This document shows positions 1 to 8,998 of a stretch of 48,148 bases of DNA, piece by piece. Position numbers and translations under genes: made by a program. Each line of letters begins with the position of its first letter. The stretch's first letter is position 1. The stretch comes from Bacteroidaceae bacterium (lineage in GTDB: Bacteria > Bacteroidota > Bacteroidia > Bacteroidales > Bacteroidaceae), in the NCBI GenBank assembly GCA_017560945.1, contig JAFZDY010000004.1:1-48148 (forward strand). Direction: 5' to 3'. Below the pieces are notes generated by a model that saw only the letters and a program-made list of their open reading frames with translations, was not told where the DNA came from and did no database searches.

Positions 1-26
1 ATCTTTAACCTTGAACTTGTAAACAG

Positions 27-506
27 ATGAAAATACGTGTAGGATTTGGTTTCGATGTGCATAAGTTGGTCGAAGGTCGTGAGTTATGGTTGGGTGGAGT
101 ACGCCTTGAGCATGAAATGGGATTGTTGGGCCATTCCGATGCCGATGTATTGATTCATGCTATTTGCGATGCTTTATTAGGTGCTGCCAATATGCGCGAC
201 ATTGGCTATCATTTCCCCGATAATGCCGGTGAATATAAAAACATTGATAGTAAGATTTTGTTGGCTCGTACCATCGAACTCATAGCCTCCAAGGGGTATC
301 GTGTAGGCAATATCGATGCCACTGTATGTGCTGAACGTCCTAAGTTGAAGGCTCACATTCCTCATATTTGTGAAACCTTGGCAGGAGTGATGGGTGTTGA
401 TGTAGACGATGTTTCTATTAAGGCAACCACCACCGAGAAACTTGGCTTTACAGGTCGCGAGGAAGGAATTTCTGCCTATGCGACAGTATTGATAGAGCGC
501 ATCTAA
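27..506 (+). CDS. ispF: 2-C-methyl-D-erythritol 2,4-cyclodiphosphate synthase
   Basis: MECDP synthase of the non-mevalonate (MEP) isoprenoid pathway. It cyclises CDP-methylerythritol 2-phosphate to the cyclodiphosphate with loss of CMP. The 159-aa length is typical of this trimeric enzyme. The metal ligands are visible: D10 and H12 in the FDVH motif, and H44 after the GHSDAD motif (35-40). The signature ATTTEKLGFTGREEGI occupies 134-149. The gene runs convergently into rnhB with a 5-bp gap between stops. Only 26 bp of upstream sequence is present, so its promoter and any upstream operon partner lie outside the window. Identification is secure. Confidence 0.97.
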   Translation: MKIRVGFGFDVHKLVEGRELWLGGVRLEHEMGLLGHSDADVLIHAICDALLGAANMRDIGYHFPDNAGEYKNIDSKILLARTIELIASKGYRVGNIDATVCAERPKLKAHIPHICETLAGVMGVDVDDVSIKATTTEKLGFTGREEGISAYATVLIERI

Positions 507-511
507 AGACG

Positions 512-1120
512 TTATTCTTCAGGAAATAGACTAAGTTGACCGTCACCCAATAGATTGAAACTCATACGGTGATAGGGAGTTGTACCGTGGAGGCGTATGC
601 CTTCGCGGTGTTTTTTTGTAGGATATCCCTTGTTTCCTTTCCAATCGTAGAGGGGGTATTCCTCGTGCAATTTGTTCATATAATCGTCACGATACGTCTT
701 TGCCAAAATGGAGGCTGCTGCTATGGAGAGGAACTTGCCGTCCCCTTTTACTACCGTCGTATGAGGCAAGTCTTGATAGGGCTTGAATCTGTTTCCATCA
801 ATCAATAAGGCTTCAGGACGTACCTTTAAACCATCCACCGCACGGTGCATGGCCAATATTGATGCGTTCAGGATATTTATCTTGTCAATCTCCTGTGGCG
901 ATACAATGCCTACTGACCAGGCTATAGCTTCCTTTTCTATTACTTCGCGTAGCGCGTAGCGTTGTCGTTCGGTCAATTGCTTCGAGTCGTTTAGTAACTC
1001 ATTTTGAAAGTCCTTGGGTAATATTACAGCAGCTGCATATACCGCACCAGCCAAGCAACCACGTCCAGCTTCGTCGCATCCGGCCTCCACTAATTTTTCA
1101 TTCAAGTAAGGTAATAGCAT
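512..1120 (-). CDS. rnhB: Ribonuclease HII
   Basis: RNase HII, which cuts the RNA strand of RNA-DNA hybrids and starts removal of misincorporated ribonucleotides. The 202-aa protein has the full acidic active site: D16-E17 in the GCDEAGRG motif, D108 in LLIDGN, and D145 in the AKTYRDD segment. The [11 protein letters not shown] block typical of type 2 enzymes is at 132-142. The ATG at 1120 gives a normal family N-terminus. Upstream on the minus strand there is only simple repeat and the tRNA terminator, and no convincing -7 box was found. Its 3' end faces ispF with almost no spacer. Confidence 0.97.
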   Translation of the reverse strand: MLLPYLNEKLVEAGCDEAGRGCLAGAVYAAAVILPKDFQNELLNDSKQLTERQRYALREVIEKEAIAWSVGIVSPQEIDKINILNASILAMHRAVDGLKVRPEALLIDGNRFKPYQDLPHTTVVKGDGKFLSIAAASILAKTYRDDYMNKLHEEYPLYDWKGNKGYPTKKHREGIRLHGTTPYHRMSFNLLGDGQLSLFPEE

Positions 1121-1121
1121 A

Positions 1122-1303
1122 AAAGTTCAAGATTCAAAAAATAATATTCAAAGTTCAAGATTCAAAGTTCAAGATTCAAAGTTCAAAGTTCAAAAATCAA
1201 TATTCAACGCTCACTACACATTACTCACTACACATTACTCATTACTCATTACTCACTACTCATTACTCATTACTCACTACTCACTACTCATTGCTCATTG
1301 CTC
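1122..1303. repeat. Simple-repeat tract (AAGTTCAAGATTC and ACTCATT units)
   Basis: Two adjoining low-complexity tracts. About 1126-1207 is built from iterated AGTTCAA/AGATTCAA words. About 1208-1300 is built from iterated ACTCATT/ACTCACT/ACACATT words. It fills the space between rnhB and the tRNA terminator and has no coding potential. A 19-bp piece (1189-1207) recurs exactly at 14351-14369, so the word is dispersed rather than purely local. Confidence 0.9.
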
Positions 1304-1314
1304 GTCGATATAAC

Positions 1315-1344
1315 AAAAAAGGACGCATCTTACGATACATCCTT
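1315..1344 (-). terminator. Intrinsic terminator of the tRNA-Asn unit
   Basis: Read on the minus strand, an 11-bp stem (arms 1334-1344 and 1319-1329) encloses the 4-nt loop GTAA and is followed by six U (from 1320 leftwards). The one non-Watson-Crick position is a G-U wobble only in minus-strand RNA, which supports that orientation. It sits just downstream of the two tRNA genes. Confidence 0.85.
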
Positions 1345-1349
1345 CCTTG

Positions 1350-1423
1350 CGCTTCAGGATGGGCTTGAACCAACGACCCCATGATTAACAGTCATGTGCT
1401 CTAACCAACTGAGCTACTGAAGC
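1350..1423 (-). tRNA. tRNA-Asn (anticodon GTT), distal copy
   Basis: A 74-nt cloverleaf on the minus strand, including discriminator G at 1350. The acceptor stem GCTTCAG pairs with CTGAAGC. The anticodon stem CATGA/TCATG holds loop CTGTTAA with anticodon GTT (complement at 1387-1389). The T loop is TTCAAGC. The T stem has one T-T opposition at the second pair, which the other copy shares. CCA is not encoded. It lies 45 bp downstream of an identical copy and just before a strong terminator. Confidence 0.95.
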
Positions 1424-1468
1424 AATTTAATTCAAAATTTTAATAAGAACGCTTTTGTTAACGTTTGG

Positions 1469-1542
1469 CGCTTCAGGATGGGCTTGAACCAACGACCCCA
1501 TGATTAACAGTCATGTGCTCTAACCAACTGAGCTACTGAAGC
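1469..1542 (-). tRNA. tRNA-Asn (anticodon GTT), promoter-proximal copy
   Basis: Identical in sequence to the tRNA at 1350-1423. Anticodon GTT lies on the complement of 1506-1508, with discriminator G at 1469 and no encoded CCA. The two copies are separated by 45 bp of unrelated sequence and probably come from one precursor transcript. That transcript would start at the promoter at 1576-1606 and stop at the hairpin at 1315-1344. Confidence 0.95.
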
Positions 1543-1575
1543 AGGTGATTTCGTTATTTCTTCCGAAATGCGGTG

Positions 1576-1606
1576 CAAAAGTAATGTATAATTTTGAATT
1601 GTGCAA
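1576..1606 (-). promoter_or_regulatory. Bacteroidetes-type promoter of tRNA-Asn pair
   Basis: On the minus strand, -33 TTG (complement of 1604-1606) is separated by 20 bp from -7 TACTTTTG (complement of 1576-1583). This matches the Bacteroidetes consensus. Transcription would begin about 27 nt ahead of the first tRNA. Confidence 0.7.
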
Positions 1607-1925
1607 CAACTTCAAGGAAAAATTGAAAGAAAAATGTACTTTTTCTCTTGAATGCCTGTTTTTATTCGTCCCTTATGGGGTAATTACTTGCGAATATACC
1701 CAAAATGTGTGTGTAGGTATAGTGTAGTGTTTCCTTTATGGTGTAATTTGGAAGCGCTGGGATCAAGAATCCTTTAAAAAGTTGATCGTTTTTAATTCTT
1801 GCTTAACAATTTGTTTACTTTGATGTATGAAGAAGAATCTGATAATGAACCTATGCTTGCAAATATTGACCACAAAATAAAGTTAAATGTTTCCTGTATA
1901 TGTATCTAATTGGCGGATGTTTCAT

Positions 1926-1933
1926 TACTTTTG
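1926..1933 (+). promoter_or_regulatory. -7 box of the S41 peptidase gene
   Basis: TACTTTTG matches TAnnTTTG and lies 24 bp ahead of the ATG. No good -33 TTTG is seen at the normal spacing, so this rests on the -7 element alone. Confidence 0.5.
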
Positions 1934-1957
1934 TAAGTTGAATATATAATATAAGGT

Positions 1958-3616
1958 ATGAAGAAGACAACTTTAGTGATGGCCTCGGCGTTGGCGCTTT
2001 GCCTTTGCTTGGTAGGTTTCAAACGTGATAATCATAATTTCCAAGTTTCGAAAAATCTGGATGTGTTCAACTCGGTGTATAAGGAGTTGGATATGTTTTA
2101 TGTAGATACGATTGACCCGCAAAAGGTTATACGGGCAGGTATAGATGCTATGTTGGAAGAGATAGATCCTTACACGACTTATTATCTTGAGGACGATATG
2201 GATGAGTTTAAGCAGATGATAACTGGTAAATATGCCGGTATTGGCTCGGTTATTCGTCTGTATAAGAAACGTGATAGGGTGGTAATATATGAGCCCTATG
2301 AGGGTACACCAGCGGCAGAAGCGGGGCTGAAGGTTGGTGATGTGATACTCGAGATTGATGGCAAGGATGTGGGAGGAATGACAACCGACAAGGTGAGTGA
2401 GATGTTACGTGGCGAAGCTGGGACAACTTTTGTATTAAAGGTGGATCGCCCAGGGGAAGAGACACCGCTTGAATTCAAGATTACTCGTCGTAACATTCAA
2501 ACCCCTTCTGTACCTTACTATGGTATATTACCCAATGGTAGTACTGGATATATACAATTGACCAGTTTTACTGATCGATGCGCCAGGGATGTACGCCGTG
2601 CTGTTATTGAGTTAAAAGAACAAGGAGCAAAAGAACTTGTGCTTGACCTGCGTGGCAATGGTGGAGGTTCGTTGAATGAAGCGATAGAAATAGTTAACTT
2701 GTTTGTTCCTAAGGGATTAGAATTGATATCGACAAGAGGTAAATTGCGTCAAGCAAGCAATGTGTACAAATCTACTCGTGAGCCGTTGGATGTGGAGATA
2801 CCTTTGGCTGTATTGGTGGATGGATCGTCGGCCTCTGCTTCGGAGATTGTGGCCGGTTCATTGCAAGACCTTGACCGTGCGGTGATTGTGGGTGCTCGCA
2901 CTTACGGAAAGGGATTGGTGCAAGTTTCGCGTGACTTGCCTTACAACGGACAATTGAAAGTGACCACTTCCAAATATTATATTCCCAGTGGACGATGCAT
3001 TCAGGCACTTGACTATCAGCATCGAGATGCTTCGGGTCGAGCCATACGTACACCTGATAGTTTGACAAACGTGTTTTATACGGCGGCTGGTCGTGAAGTG
3101 CGTGATGGAGGAGGCATCCGTCCTGATGTGGAGGTGAAGGTGGAGGAGCAAACCAATCTGTTGTACTATCTGGCTAACGATGATGTCTTGTTGGAATATG
3201 GTACTGAATATGCCCTCTCGCACGAGACAATTGCCGATGCTCAGAGTTTTATGATTACGGATGAAGACTATGCTGCCTTTAAAAAGATGGTGGTGGAGAG
3301 TGGCTTTAAGTATGATCGTCAAAGCGAAGATGCCTTGAAAAGATTGAAGGATATTGCCGAATTTGAGGGCTATTTGGAGGATGCAAAGGCTGAATTTGAG
3401 GCGTTGGAGAAGAAATTGCAACACAATTTGGAGGCTGAACTTGATCGCTTTGCCGACTATATAAAGCCGTTGATCGCATCCGAGATAGTGAAACGATACT
3501 ATTTCCAACGAGGTGTCATCATTCAACAATTGAAGAAAGACCCTGACCTCGACAAGGCTTTGGAAATATTGGGCGATAGCGAGAGCTATGCTTCAATATT
3601 TGCCGTGAATAAGTAG
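1958..3616 (+). CDS. S41 (C-terminal-processing) family peptidase with PDZ domain
   Basis: Tail-specific serine protease of the CtpA/Prc family, 552 aa, acting outside the cytoplasmic membrane. A hydrophobic leader (about 1-20) is followed by a helical region, a PDZ domain at about 90-165 (GLKVGDVILEIDG) and the S41 core at about 190-390. The catalytic dyad is S293 in SSASASE and K318 in TYGKGLVQ, 25 residues apart as in characterised family members, with E296 three residues after the serine. About 150 C-terminal residues are helical and charged, which is common in Bacteroidetes members. Such proteases trim or degrade periplasmic proteins; the substrate here cannot be told. The gene stands alone and converges on the minus-strand gene at 3627. 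Confidence 0.93.
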   Translation: MKKTTLVMASALALCLCLVGFKRDNHNFQVSKNLDVFNSVYKELDMFYVDTIDPQKVIRAGIDAMLEEIDPYTTYYLEDDMDEFKQMITGKYAGIGSVIRLYKKRDRVVIYEPYEGTPAAEAGLKVGDVILEIDGKDVGGMTTDKVSEMLRGEAGTTFVLKVDRPGEETPLEFKITRRNIQTPSVPYYGILPNGSTGYIQLTSFTDRCARDVRRAVIELKEQGAKELVLDLRGNGGGSLNEAIEIVNLFVPKGLELISTRGKLRQASNVYKSTREPLDVEIPLAVLVDGSSASASEIVAGSLQDLDRAVIVGARTYGKGLVQVSRDLPYNGQLKVTTSKYYIPSGRCIQALDYQHRDASGRAIRTPDSLTNVFYTAAGREVRDGGGIRPDVEVKVEEQTNLLYYLANDDVLLEYGTEYALSHETIADAQSFMITDEDYAAFKKMVVESGFKYDRQSEDALKRLKDIAEFEGYLEDAKAEFEALEKKLQHNLEAELDRFADYIKPLIASEIVKRYYFQRGVIIQQLKKDPDLDKALEILGDSESYASIFAVNK

Positions 3617-3626
3617 GTTTGGTGTT

Positions 3627-4031
3627 TTACCAACCAAGGATGGACATTGTCACTTCGTCTCTCTCTCTTCGTAAAATGATGCGACCAGCTTTTTTGTCGA
3701 GGTTAAAAATGGAGACCGCATCGTCGTGTGAACGGCTTACCATCAATATGTTTTCATCTGCAAAGCGATGGATGTGCAGTTTGGTAGTGTCGGAGGGGAC
3801 GATGTCGTGCCAAATGAGGCTGTCGTTTAGGTAAACTACGGCAGAGTCAGAGGCAAATCCCTTAGCGAATTCTATTTGATAGAGGTCGCGTTCCTTTTCG
3901 CTTTTTTTAGAAAAATCGATGTGAGGGGCTGATAAAAATAGGAATATGACAACTATCGCCATCACGGCAAAAGCCATGGCTGCGGTACCTATGAGGAACT
4001 GTTTGTTGCTATTTTGGGCTCTTCTTCTCAT
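3627..4031 (-). CDS. Hypothetical single-pass membrane protein
   Basis: 134-aa protein of unknown function. The N-terminus is short and very basic (MRRRAQNSNK). One hydrophobic segment follows at about 12-34, then a roughly 100-residue polar domain that would face the periplasm, ending in ILGW. The reading frame is open upstream to 4448, but that extension overlaps rimP on the other strand. A -7 box at 4053-4060 lies just ahead of the ATG at 4031, so the short form is chosen. No family is recognised. It is a neighbour of rimP but divergently transcribed. Confidence 0.7.
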   Translation of the reverse strand: MRRRAQNSNKQFLIGTAAMAFAVMAIVVIFLFLSAPHIDFSKKSEKERDLYQIEFAKGFASDSAVVYLNDSLIWHDIVPSDTTKLHIHRFADENILMVSRSHDDAVSIFNLDKKAGRIILRRERDEVTMSILGW

Positions 4032-4052
4032 GTTTTTTCTTCTTTTATGCGG

Positions 4053-4060
4053 CAAAAATA
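4053..4060 (-). promoter_or_regulatory. -7 box of the 134-aa membrane protein gene
   Basis: The complement reads TATTTTTG, matching TAnnTTTG, 22 bp ahead of the start codon at 4031. It is divergent from the rimP promoter. No clear -33 element. Confidence 0.5.
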
Positions 4061-4079
4061 CTCTTTTTTTTAATAATAC

Positions 4080-4110
4080 TTGGTGGTTCTTTGGTTTATT
4101 TGTATATTTG
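4080..4110 (+). promoter_or_regulatory. Promoter of the rimP-nusA-infB operon
   Basis: TTGG at 4080-4083 and TATATTTG at 4103-4110 are separated by 19 bp, a good match to the Bacteroidetes consensus. The predicted start near 4117 gives a leader of about 68 nt that carries the hairpin at 4132-4153. Confidence 0.75.
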
Positions 4111-4131
4111 CACTCGAAATGATGATTATGT

Positions 4132-4165
4132 GTGGGGCTTGATAAGGCCCCACTTTTGTTTTTAT
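4132..4165 (+). terminator. Attenuator-like hairpin in the rimP leader
   Basis: A perfect 7-bp stem, GTGGGGC (4132-4138) with GCCCCAC (4147-4153), encloses an 8-nt loop and is followed by a U-rich tract TTTTGTTTTTATT (from 4154). It lies downstream of the predicted rimP start site and upstream of the rimP ATG. The neighbouring upstream gene runs the other way, so the hairpin cannot terminate that gene. It therefore looks like a factor-independent terminator inside the operon leader, possibly a site of autoregulation by NusA. The structure is seen in the sequence; the regulatory role is inferred. Confidence 0.6.
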
Positions 4166-4184
4166 TACATTTTAAAAGGCACGC

Positions 4185-4652
4185 ATGATAGAAAAAAGCG
4201 TAGTGAGCCAACTCGTGGAAGAGTGGCTGAAAGAGAAGGATTATTTCTTGGTGGATGTAGTTGTAACTCCCGACAACCGCATTGTGGTAGAGATTGACCA
4301 TGCTGAGGGTGTGTGGATTGAGGATTGTGTAGAATTGAGCCGTTTCATTGAATCGAAACTCGATCGTGAGCAAGAGGACTTTGAGTTGGAAGTAGGTTCG
4401 GCTGGTATCGGACAACCATTCAAGGTGTTGCAACAGTATCTTAACCACATCGGTATGGAGGTGGAAGTGTTGGTGGCTGATGGCCGTAAACTAACAGGTA
4501 TACTGAAAGAGGCCGATGAGACGAACTTTACCGTAACCATCAGTAAGAAGGTGAAATTGGAAGGCGAAAAGCGTCCGAAGATGGTGAACGAGGACGTGAC
4601 CTTTACCTATAATGAAATAAAATATACTAAATACTTAATAAGCTTCAAATAA
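4185..4652 (+). CDS. rimP: Ribosome maturation factor RimP
   Basis: 155-aa factor needed for late 30S subunit assembly. The N-terminal alpha/beta domain runs to about 82, with the hinge SAGIGQPFKVLQQY (72-85) that Bacteroidetes RimP has in place of the SPGLDRPL motif of other phyla. The C-terminal SH3-like barrel holds the GRKLTGIL strand (99-106) and the TFTYNEI region. It heads the conserved rimP-nusA-infB operon, 6 bp before nusA. The leader contains a terminator-like hairpin. Confidence 0.93.
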   Translation: MIEKSVVSQLVEEWLKEKDYFLVDVVVTPDNRIVVEIDHAEGVWIEDCVELSRFIESKLDREQEDFELEVGSAGIGQPFKVLQQYLNHIGMEVEVLVADGRKLTGILKEADETNFTVTISKKVKLEGEKRPKMVNEDVTFTYNEIKYTKYLISFK

Positions 4653-4658
4653 GACATT

Positions 4659-5915
4659 ATGGCTAAGAAAGCAGAAACAATCAGTTTGATTGATACGTTC
4701 TCGGAATTTAAGGAGACGAAGAACATTGACAGAACAACCATGGTGAGCGTGTTGGAAGAAAGTTTCCGTAGCGTGATTGCCAAGATGTTCGGTACAGATG
4801 AGAACTATGACGTGATTGTAAACCCTGATAAGGGTGACTTTGAAATCTGGCGTAACCGTGAGGTGGTTGCCGATGAAGACTTGGTAAACCCCAATATGCA
4901 GATTTCGTTGAGTGAAGCGCAGAAAATTGACGAATCATACGAGGTAGGCGAAGAGGTAACCGAAGAGGTGTTCTTCGAGAAGTTTGGTCGTCGCGCAATC
5001 TTGAACTTGCGTCAGACATTGGCTTCTAAAATCCTTGAGTTGGAAAAGGATAGCCTCTATAGCAAATATGTAGATAAGGTAGGTACTATCATCAGTGCTG
5101 AAGTATATCAGATATGGAAGAAGGAAATTCTGTTGTTGGACGACGAAGGTAATGAGTTGCTTTTGCCTAAGACAGAGCAGATTCCCTCTGATTTTTATCG
5201 TAAGGGTGAGGCCGTACGTGCCGTCATTGCTCGCGTGGACAATGTGAACAACAACCCCAAAATCATTTTGAGCCGTACTTCACCCGTGTTCTTGCAACGT
5301 TTGTTGGAAAATGAAGTGCCCGAAATCAATGATGGTCTTATCACTGTACGTCGTATTGCCCGCATTCCTGGAGAGCGTGCAAAGATTGCCGTAGAGTCTT
5401 ATGACGATCGTATTGACCCCGTAGGTGCATGTGTGGGTGTACAAGGTTCACGTATCCGTGGTATCGTGCGTGAGTTGCGCAATGAGAATATCGACGTAAT
5501 CCCCTACACAAGCAACATTGAACTCTTTATCAAGCGTGCCCTCAGTCCCGCTAAGGTGAGCACATTGGAGTTGGATGCTGAAAATCACAAGGCCGAGGTT
5601 TATTTACGCCCCGAAGAGGTTTCATTGGCCATCGGTAAGCAGGGTATGAACATCAAGTTGGCAAGTATGCTCACCGAGTACACCATCGACGTCTTCCGCG
5701 AATTGGAAGAGGGTGAAGGCGAGGAAGACATCATGCTCGATGAATTCCGCGACGAAATTGACGATTGGGTAATCGATGCTATCAAGAAGTTGGGTATCGA
5801 CACTGCTAAGGGAGTGCTGAATGCTCCGCGTGAAATGCTCATCGAAAAGGCTGACCTCGAAGAGGATACTGTAGATGAGCTGTTGGAGATTTTGAAATCA
5901 GAGTTTGAAGAATAA
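4659..5915 (+). CDS. nusA: Transcription termination/antitermination factor NusA
   Basis: 418-aa NusA, which binds RNA polymerase and nascent RNA and modulates pausing, termination and antitermination. The N-terminal polymerase-binding domain is about 1-125, the S1 domain about 130-200, and the two KH domains about 200-345 (GACVGVQGSRIRGIVREL; LAIGKQGMNIKLASML). An acidic linker and a helical tail (LEEDTVDELLEIL) complete the protein. It lacks the two acidic repeats of the E. coli protein, which is usual outside proteobacteria. It follows rimP by 6 bp. The 169-bp gap before infB contains a dispersed intergenic repeat. Confidence 0.97.
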   Translation: MAKKAETISLIDTFSEFKETKNIDRTTMVSVLEESFRSVIAKMFGTDENYDVIVNPDKGDFEIWRNREVVADEDLVNPNMQISLSEAQKIDESYEVGEEVTEEVFFEKFGRRAILNLRQTLASKILELEKDSLYSKYVDKVGTIISAEVYQIWKKEILLLDDEGNELLLPKTEQIPSDFYRKGEAVRAVIARVDNVNNNPKIILSRTSPVFLQRLLENEVPEINDGLITVRRIARIPGERAKIAVESYDDRIDPVGACVGVQGSRIRGIVRELRNENIDVIPYTSNIELFIKRALSPAKVSTLELDAENHKAEVYLRPEEVSLAIGKQGMNIKLASMLTEYTIDVFRELEEGEGEEDIMLDEFRDEIDDWVIDAIKKLGIDTAKGVLNAPREMLIEKADLEEDTVDELLEILKSEFEE

Positions 5916-6057
5916 GGCATTTACTATTTTAGCAATTTACAATGTACAATCAAAAAAGACGAATGTTGTACGGAGTAAATTAAAAGGATGATAAATTGTA
6001 AATTATTCGGCTATGCCTCATCGAAAACATCTTTTTGATTTTTCATTTTGAGGATGG

Positions 6058-6080
6058 TGTACATGGTAAATTGTAAATGA
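6058..6080 (+). repeat. Intergenic 23-bp repeat, copy ahead of infB
   Basis: This 23-bp string is identical to 11305-11327 and ends 4 bp before the infB ATG. It belongs to a TTGTAAATT/GTACAAT word family also seen at 5931-6004. Confidence 0.85.
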
Positions 6081-6084
6081 AATT

Positions 6085-8988
6085 ATGGCAGTAAGACTGA
6101 GTAAAGTTTTAAGAGAATTGAACGTGGGACTTTCGACAGCAGTTGAGTTCCTACAAAATAAGGGGTTAGGTACTATAGATGACCCCAACACAAAGATAAC
6201 GGACGAACAATACAACGCCCTCGTCAACGAATTTGGCAAGGACGACGCCCTGCGTGGTAAGCCAGTGAAACCCGTTGCCCGTGATTGGCAAAAGAAGGCG
6301 AAGGAAGAGAAACCCGTGGAGAAGAAAGCCGAGGAGGTTGTTCACTTGGGAGTATCGGATGAATTGAAACCGAAATTCAAGCCTGTAGGGAAAATTGATT
6401 TGGATAACCTGGGAAAAAAATCTCCCTCACCTGAGAAAAAAGAGGAGCCTAAAAAGGTGGTTGAAGAACCTAAAATCGTGAAGGTGGAAGAGGTGAAGAT
6501 AGAAGCACCCAAGGCTGCCCCTGTAAAGGTGGAAGAGGTGAAGGCAAAACCTGCTCCCATCGTGGTGGAGAAGGTGGTGAAAGAACCTGTTGATATGGAC
6601 GATGACCAGGATGATGATGACGACAAAACAGAGGGCGTATTCAAGGTACGCACTCCCGAGTTTGTGTCTAAAATCAATGTGGTTGGACAAATCGATTTGG
6701 CCTCTTTGAATCAATCTACTCGTCCTAAGAAAAAGTCAAAGGAAGAGCGCAAGAAAGAACGCGAGGAGAAAGACCGTCAGCGCGTTGAACAACGCAAGCA
6801 GATGAAAGACTCCATCATGAAGGAAATCCGTAAGGATGGAGATGGCAATGCTGTCGACGGCGATGGAAAGAAGAAAAAGAAACGCAACCGTATTGGTAAG
6901 GAAAAGGTAGATATCGCTAAGGAAGGAGCCAATGCGGGCAATGCTTCTCGTCAGCCATCAGGTCAGAAGCAGAACAATGCTGGAGGAGGTTTCCCTGGTG
7001 CTGCTCCTGCGGACAAGAACGACCGCAAGCGCAAGGATCGCGACCGTGATCGTGAACGTAGCAAGAGGCAAGCATTGAAGGCAGAAGTTAGCGACGAGGA
7101 TGTAGCAAAGCAGGTAAAAGAGACATTGGCTCGCCTCACCTCCAAGGGTAAGAACAAGGGTGCCAAGTTCCGCAAGGAAAAGCGCGAAAATGCCTTTAAC
7201 CGTCAGATGGAACTTGAGAAGCAGGAGGAACTCGAAAGCACAGTACTCAAACTTACCGAGTTCGTAACCGCTAACGAACTTGCCAACATGATGGATGTGC
7301 CTGTGACAAAGGTTATTGGTACTTGCATGAGCATTGGTATCATGGTATCTATCAACCAACGTCTGGATGCAGAGACAATCGATATGGTAGCCGAGGAATT
7401 TGGCTTCCAAACAGAATACGTAAGTGCAGAGGTGGCCGAAGCCATTACTGAGGAGGAGGATAGCGAAGAAGATTTGCAACCTCGTGCTCCGATTGTAACA
7501 GTGATGGGACACGTTGACCACGGTAAGACTTCGTTGCTCGACTACATCCGTAAGGCTAACGTAATTGCTGGTGAGGCAGGTGGTATCACTCAGCACATTG
7601 GTGCTTATCACGTCACTTTGGATGATGGACGAAACATTACATTCCTTGACACCCCTGGTCACGAGGCGTTTACCGCTATGCGCGCTCGTGGTGCTAAGGC
7701 TACAGATATTGCAATCATTATCGTAGCGGCCGATGATAGCGTAATGCCTCAGACAAAGGAGGCCATCAACCACGCTATGGCTGCTGGTGTACCCATTGTG
7801 TTTGCCATCAATAAGGTGGACAAGCCCGCTGCTAACCCCGACAAGATTAAGGAGGAGTTGGCTGCGATGAACTTCCTCGTGGAAGAGTGGGGTGGTAAGT
7901 ATCAGAGTCAGGATATTTCTGCTAAGCAAGGTCTTGGTGTTGAAGAACTTCTGGAGAAGGTGTTGCTCGAGGCTGAAATGTTGGAGTTGAAGGCTAATCC
8001 CGATCGTAAGGCTACTGGTTCTATCATTGAATCTTCATTGGATAAGGGCCGTGGATATGTGGCAACTGTACTTGTGTCAAACGGAACTCTCCGTGTGGGC
8101 GACATCGTATTGGCAGGTACTCACTATGGTAAGATCAAGGCCATGTTCAACGAACGTAACCAACGCGTGAAGGAGGCAGGACCTGCTGAACCTGTGTTGA
8201 TCCTTGGTTTGAATGGAGCCCCTGCTGCAGGTGATACCTTCCATGTGATAGATACTGAGCAGGAAGCACGTGAAATTGCAAACAAGCGTGAGCAATTGCA
8301 ACGCGAACAAGGCTTGCGTACTCAGAAGATGCTTACCCTTGATGAGGTGGGTCGTCGCTTGGCTTTGGGTGACTTCCATGAATTGAATATTATCGTGAAG
8401 GGTGACGTGGACGGTTCTGTCGAGGCGTTGAGCGACTCGTTGATCAAGTTGTCTACCGAGCAGATTCAGGTGAATGTATTGCACAAGGGTGTAGGACAAA
8501 TTTCAGAGTCTGATGTAGTATTGGCTTCTGCTTCAGGTGCTATCATCGTAGGCTTCCAGGTACGTCCTTCTGCATCAGCTGCTAAGTTGGCCGAACAAAA
8601 TGGTGTGGATATTCGCAAGTATTCGGTTATTTACGACGCCATCGAAGAGGTGAAGGCCGCCATGGTTGGTATGCTTGCACCTGTTGTAAAGGAAGAGGTT
8701 ACCTCTACCATCGAGGTTCGCGAGGTATTCCGTATTACAAAGGTGGGTACTGTTGCTGGTGCTATGGTGAAGGAAGGAAAGGTGAAGCGTTCGGACAAGG
8801 CTCGCCTCATTCGCGATGGTATCGTTATCTTCACTGGAAACATCAACGCTTTGAAGCGCTTCAAGGATGATGTGAAGGAGGTAGGTACTAACTTTGAGTG
8901 CGGTATCAGTCTTGTAGGATACAACGATATTCAAGTTGGCGACATCATCGAGTCCTTCCAGGAAGTCGAGGTTAAGCAGACATTGTAA
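6085..8988 (+). CDS. infB: Translation initiation factor IF-2
   Basis: GTPase that places initiator tRNA on the 30S subunit and promotes subunit joining, 967 aa. A short IF2N domain (about 1-55) is followed by a long Lys/Glu/Pro-rich low-complexity linker to about 330. The second IF2N-type segment is about 370-450. The G domain carries G1 GHVDHGKT (475-482), G3 DTPGHE (522-527) and G4 NKVD (576-579). Domains II to IV follow and end in EVEVKQTL. It is the third gene of the rimP operon and is followed by a C-rich hairpin repeat and then a CvpA family gene in the same direction. Confidence 0.98.
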   Translation: MAVRLSKVLRELNVGLSTAVEFLQNKGLGTIDDPNTKITDEQYNALVNEFGKDDALRGKPVKPVARDWQKKAKEEKPVEKKAEEVVHLGVSDELKPKFKPVGKIDLDNLGKKSPSPEKKEEPKKVVEEPKIVKVEEVKIEAPKAAPVKVEEVKAKPAPIVVEKVVKEPVDMDDDQDDDDDKTEGVFKVRTPEFVSKINVVGQIDLASLNQSTRPKKKSKEERKKEREEKDRQRVEQRKQMKDSIMKEIRKDGDGNAVDGDGKKKKKRNRIGKEKVDIAKEGANAGNASRQPSGQKQNNAGGGFPGAAPADKNDRKRKDRDRDRERSKRQALKAEVSDEDVAKQVKETLARLTSKGKNKGAKFRKEKRENAFNRQMELEKQEELESTVLKLTEFVTANELANMMDVPVTKVIGTCMSIGIMVSINQRLDAETIDMVAEEFGFQTEYVSAEVAEAITEEEDSEEDLQPRAPIVTVMGHVDHGKTSLLDYIRKANVIAGEAGGITQHIGAYHVTLDDGRNITFLDTPGHEAFTAMRARGAKATDIAIIIVAADDSVMPQTKEAINHAMAAGVPIVFAINKVDKPAANPDKIKEELAAMNFLVEEWGGKYQSQDISAKQGLGVEELLEKVLLEAEMLELKANPDRKATGSIIESSLDKGRGYVATVLVSNGTLRVGDIVLAGTHYGKIKAMFNERNQRVKEAGPAEPVLILGLNGAPAAGDTFHVIDTEQEAREIANKREQLQREQGLRTQKMLTLDEVGRRLALGDFHELNIIVKGDVDGSVEALSDSLIKLSTEQIQVNVLHKGVGQISESDVVLASASGAIIVGFQVRPSASAAKLAEQNGVDIRKYSVIYDAIEEVKAAMVGMLAPVVKEEVTSTIEVREVFRITKVGTVAGAMVKEGKVKRSDKARLIRDGIVIFTGNINALKRFKDDVKEVGTNFECGISLVGYNDIQVGDIIESFQEVEVKQTL

Positions 8989-8998
8989 TATAAATAGT

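Larger units (their letters stand above)
1543..1957. other. Intergenic region with divergent promoters
   Basis: This stretch separates the tRNA unit (minus) from the S41 peptidase (plus). It holds the tRNA promoter at its left and the peptidase -7 box at its right. No protein with recognisable features is encoded. A 60-codon ORF (1545-1727) and a 17-codon ORF (1827-1880) look accidental. I see no stable structured RNA in 1607-1925. Confidence 0.6.

Noticed and set aside
1545-1727. 60-codon plus-strand ORF beside the tRNA promoter
   Set aside because: It overlaps the tRNA promoter, has no recognisable protein character and no promoter of its own.
1827-1880. 17-codon ORF (MKKNLIMNLC...) as a leader peptide for the S41 gene
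   Set aside because: It lies upstream of the predicted -7 box of that gene and shows no attenuator structure.
2858-3529. 223-codon antisense ORF inside the S41 peptidase gene
   Set aside because: The plus-strand frame has clear catalytic motifs; the antisense frame is a shadow.
4032-4448. Upstream extension of the 134-aa membrane protein frame
   Set aside because: It would cover both promoters and overlap rimP by more than 260 bp; a -7 box supports the start at 4031.
6958-7929. 323-codon antisense ORF inside infB
   Set aside because: The sense strand encodes the conserved IF-2 G domain, and the antisense translation has no family features.
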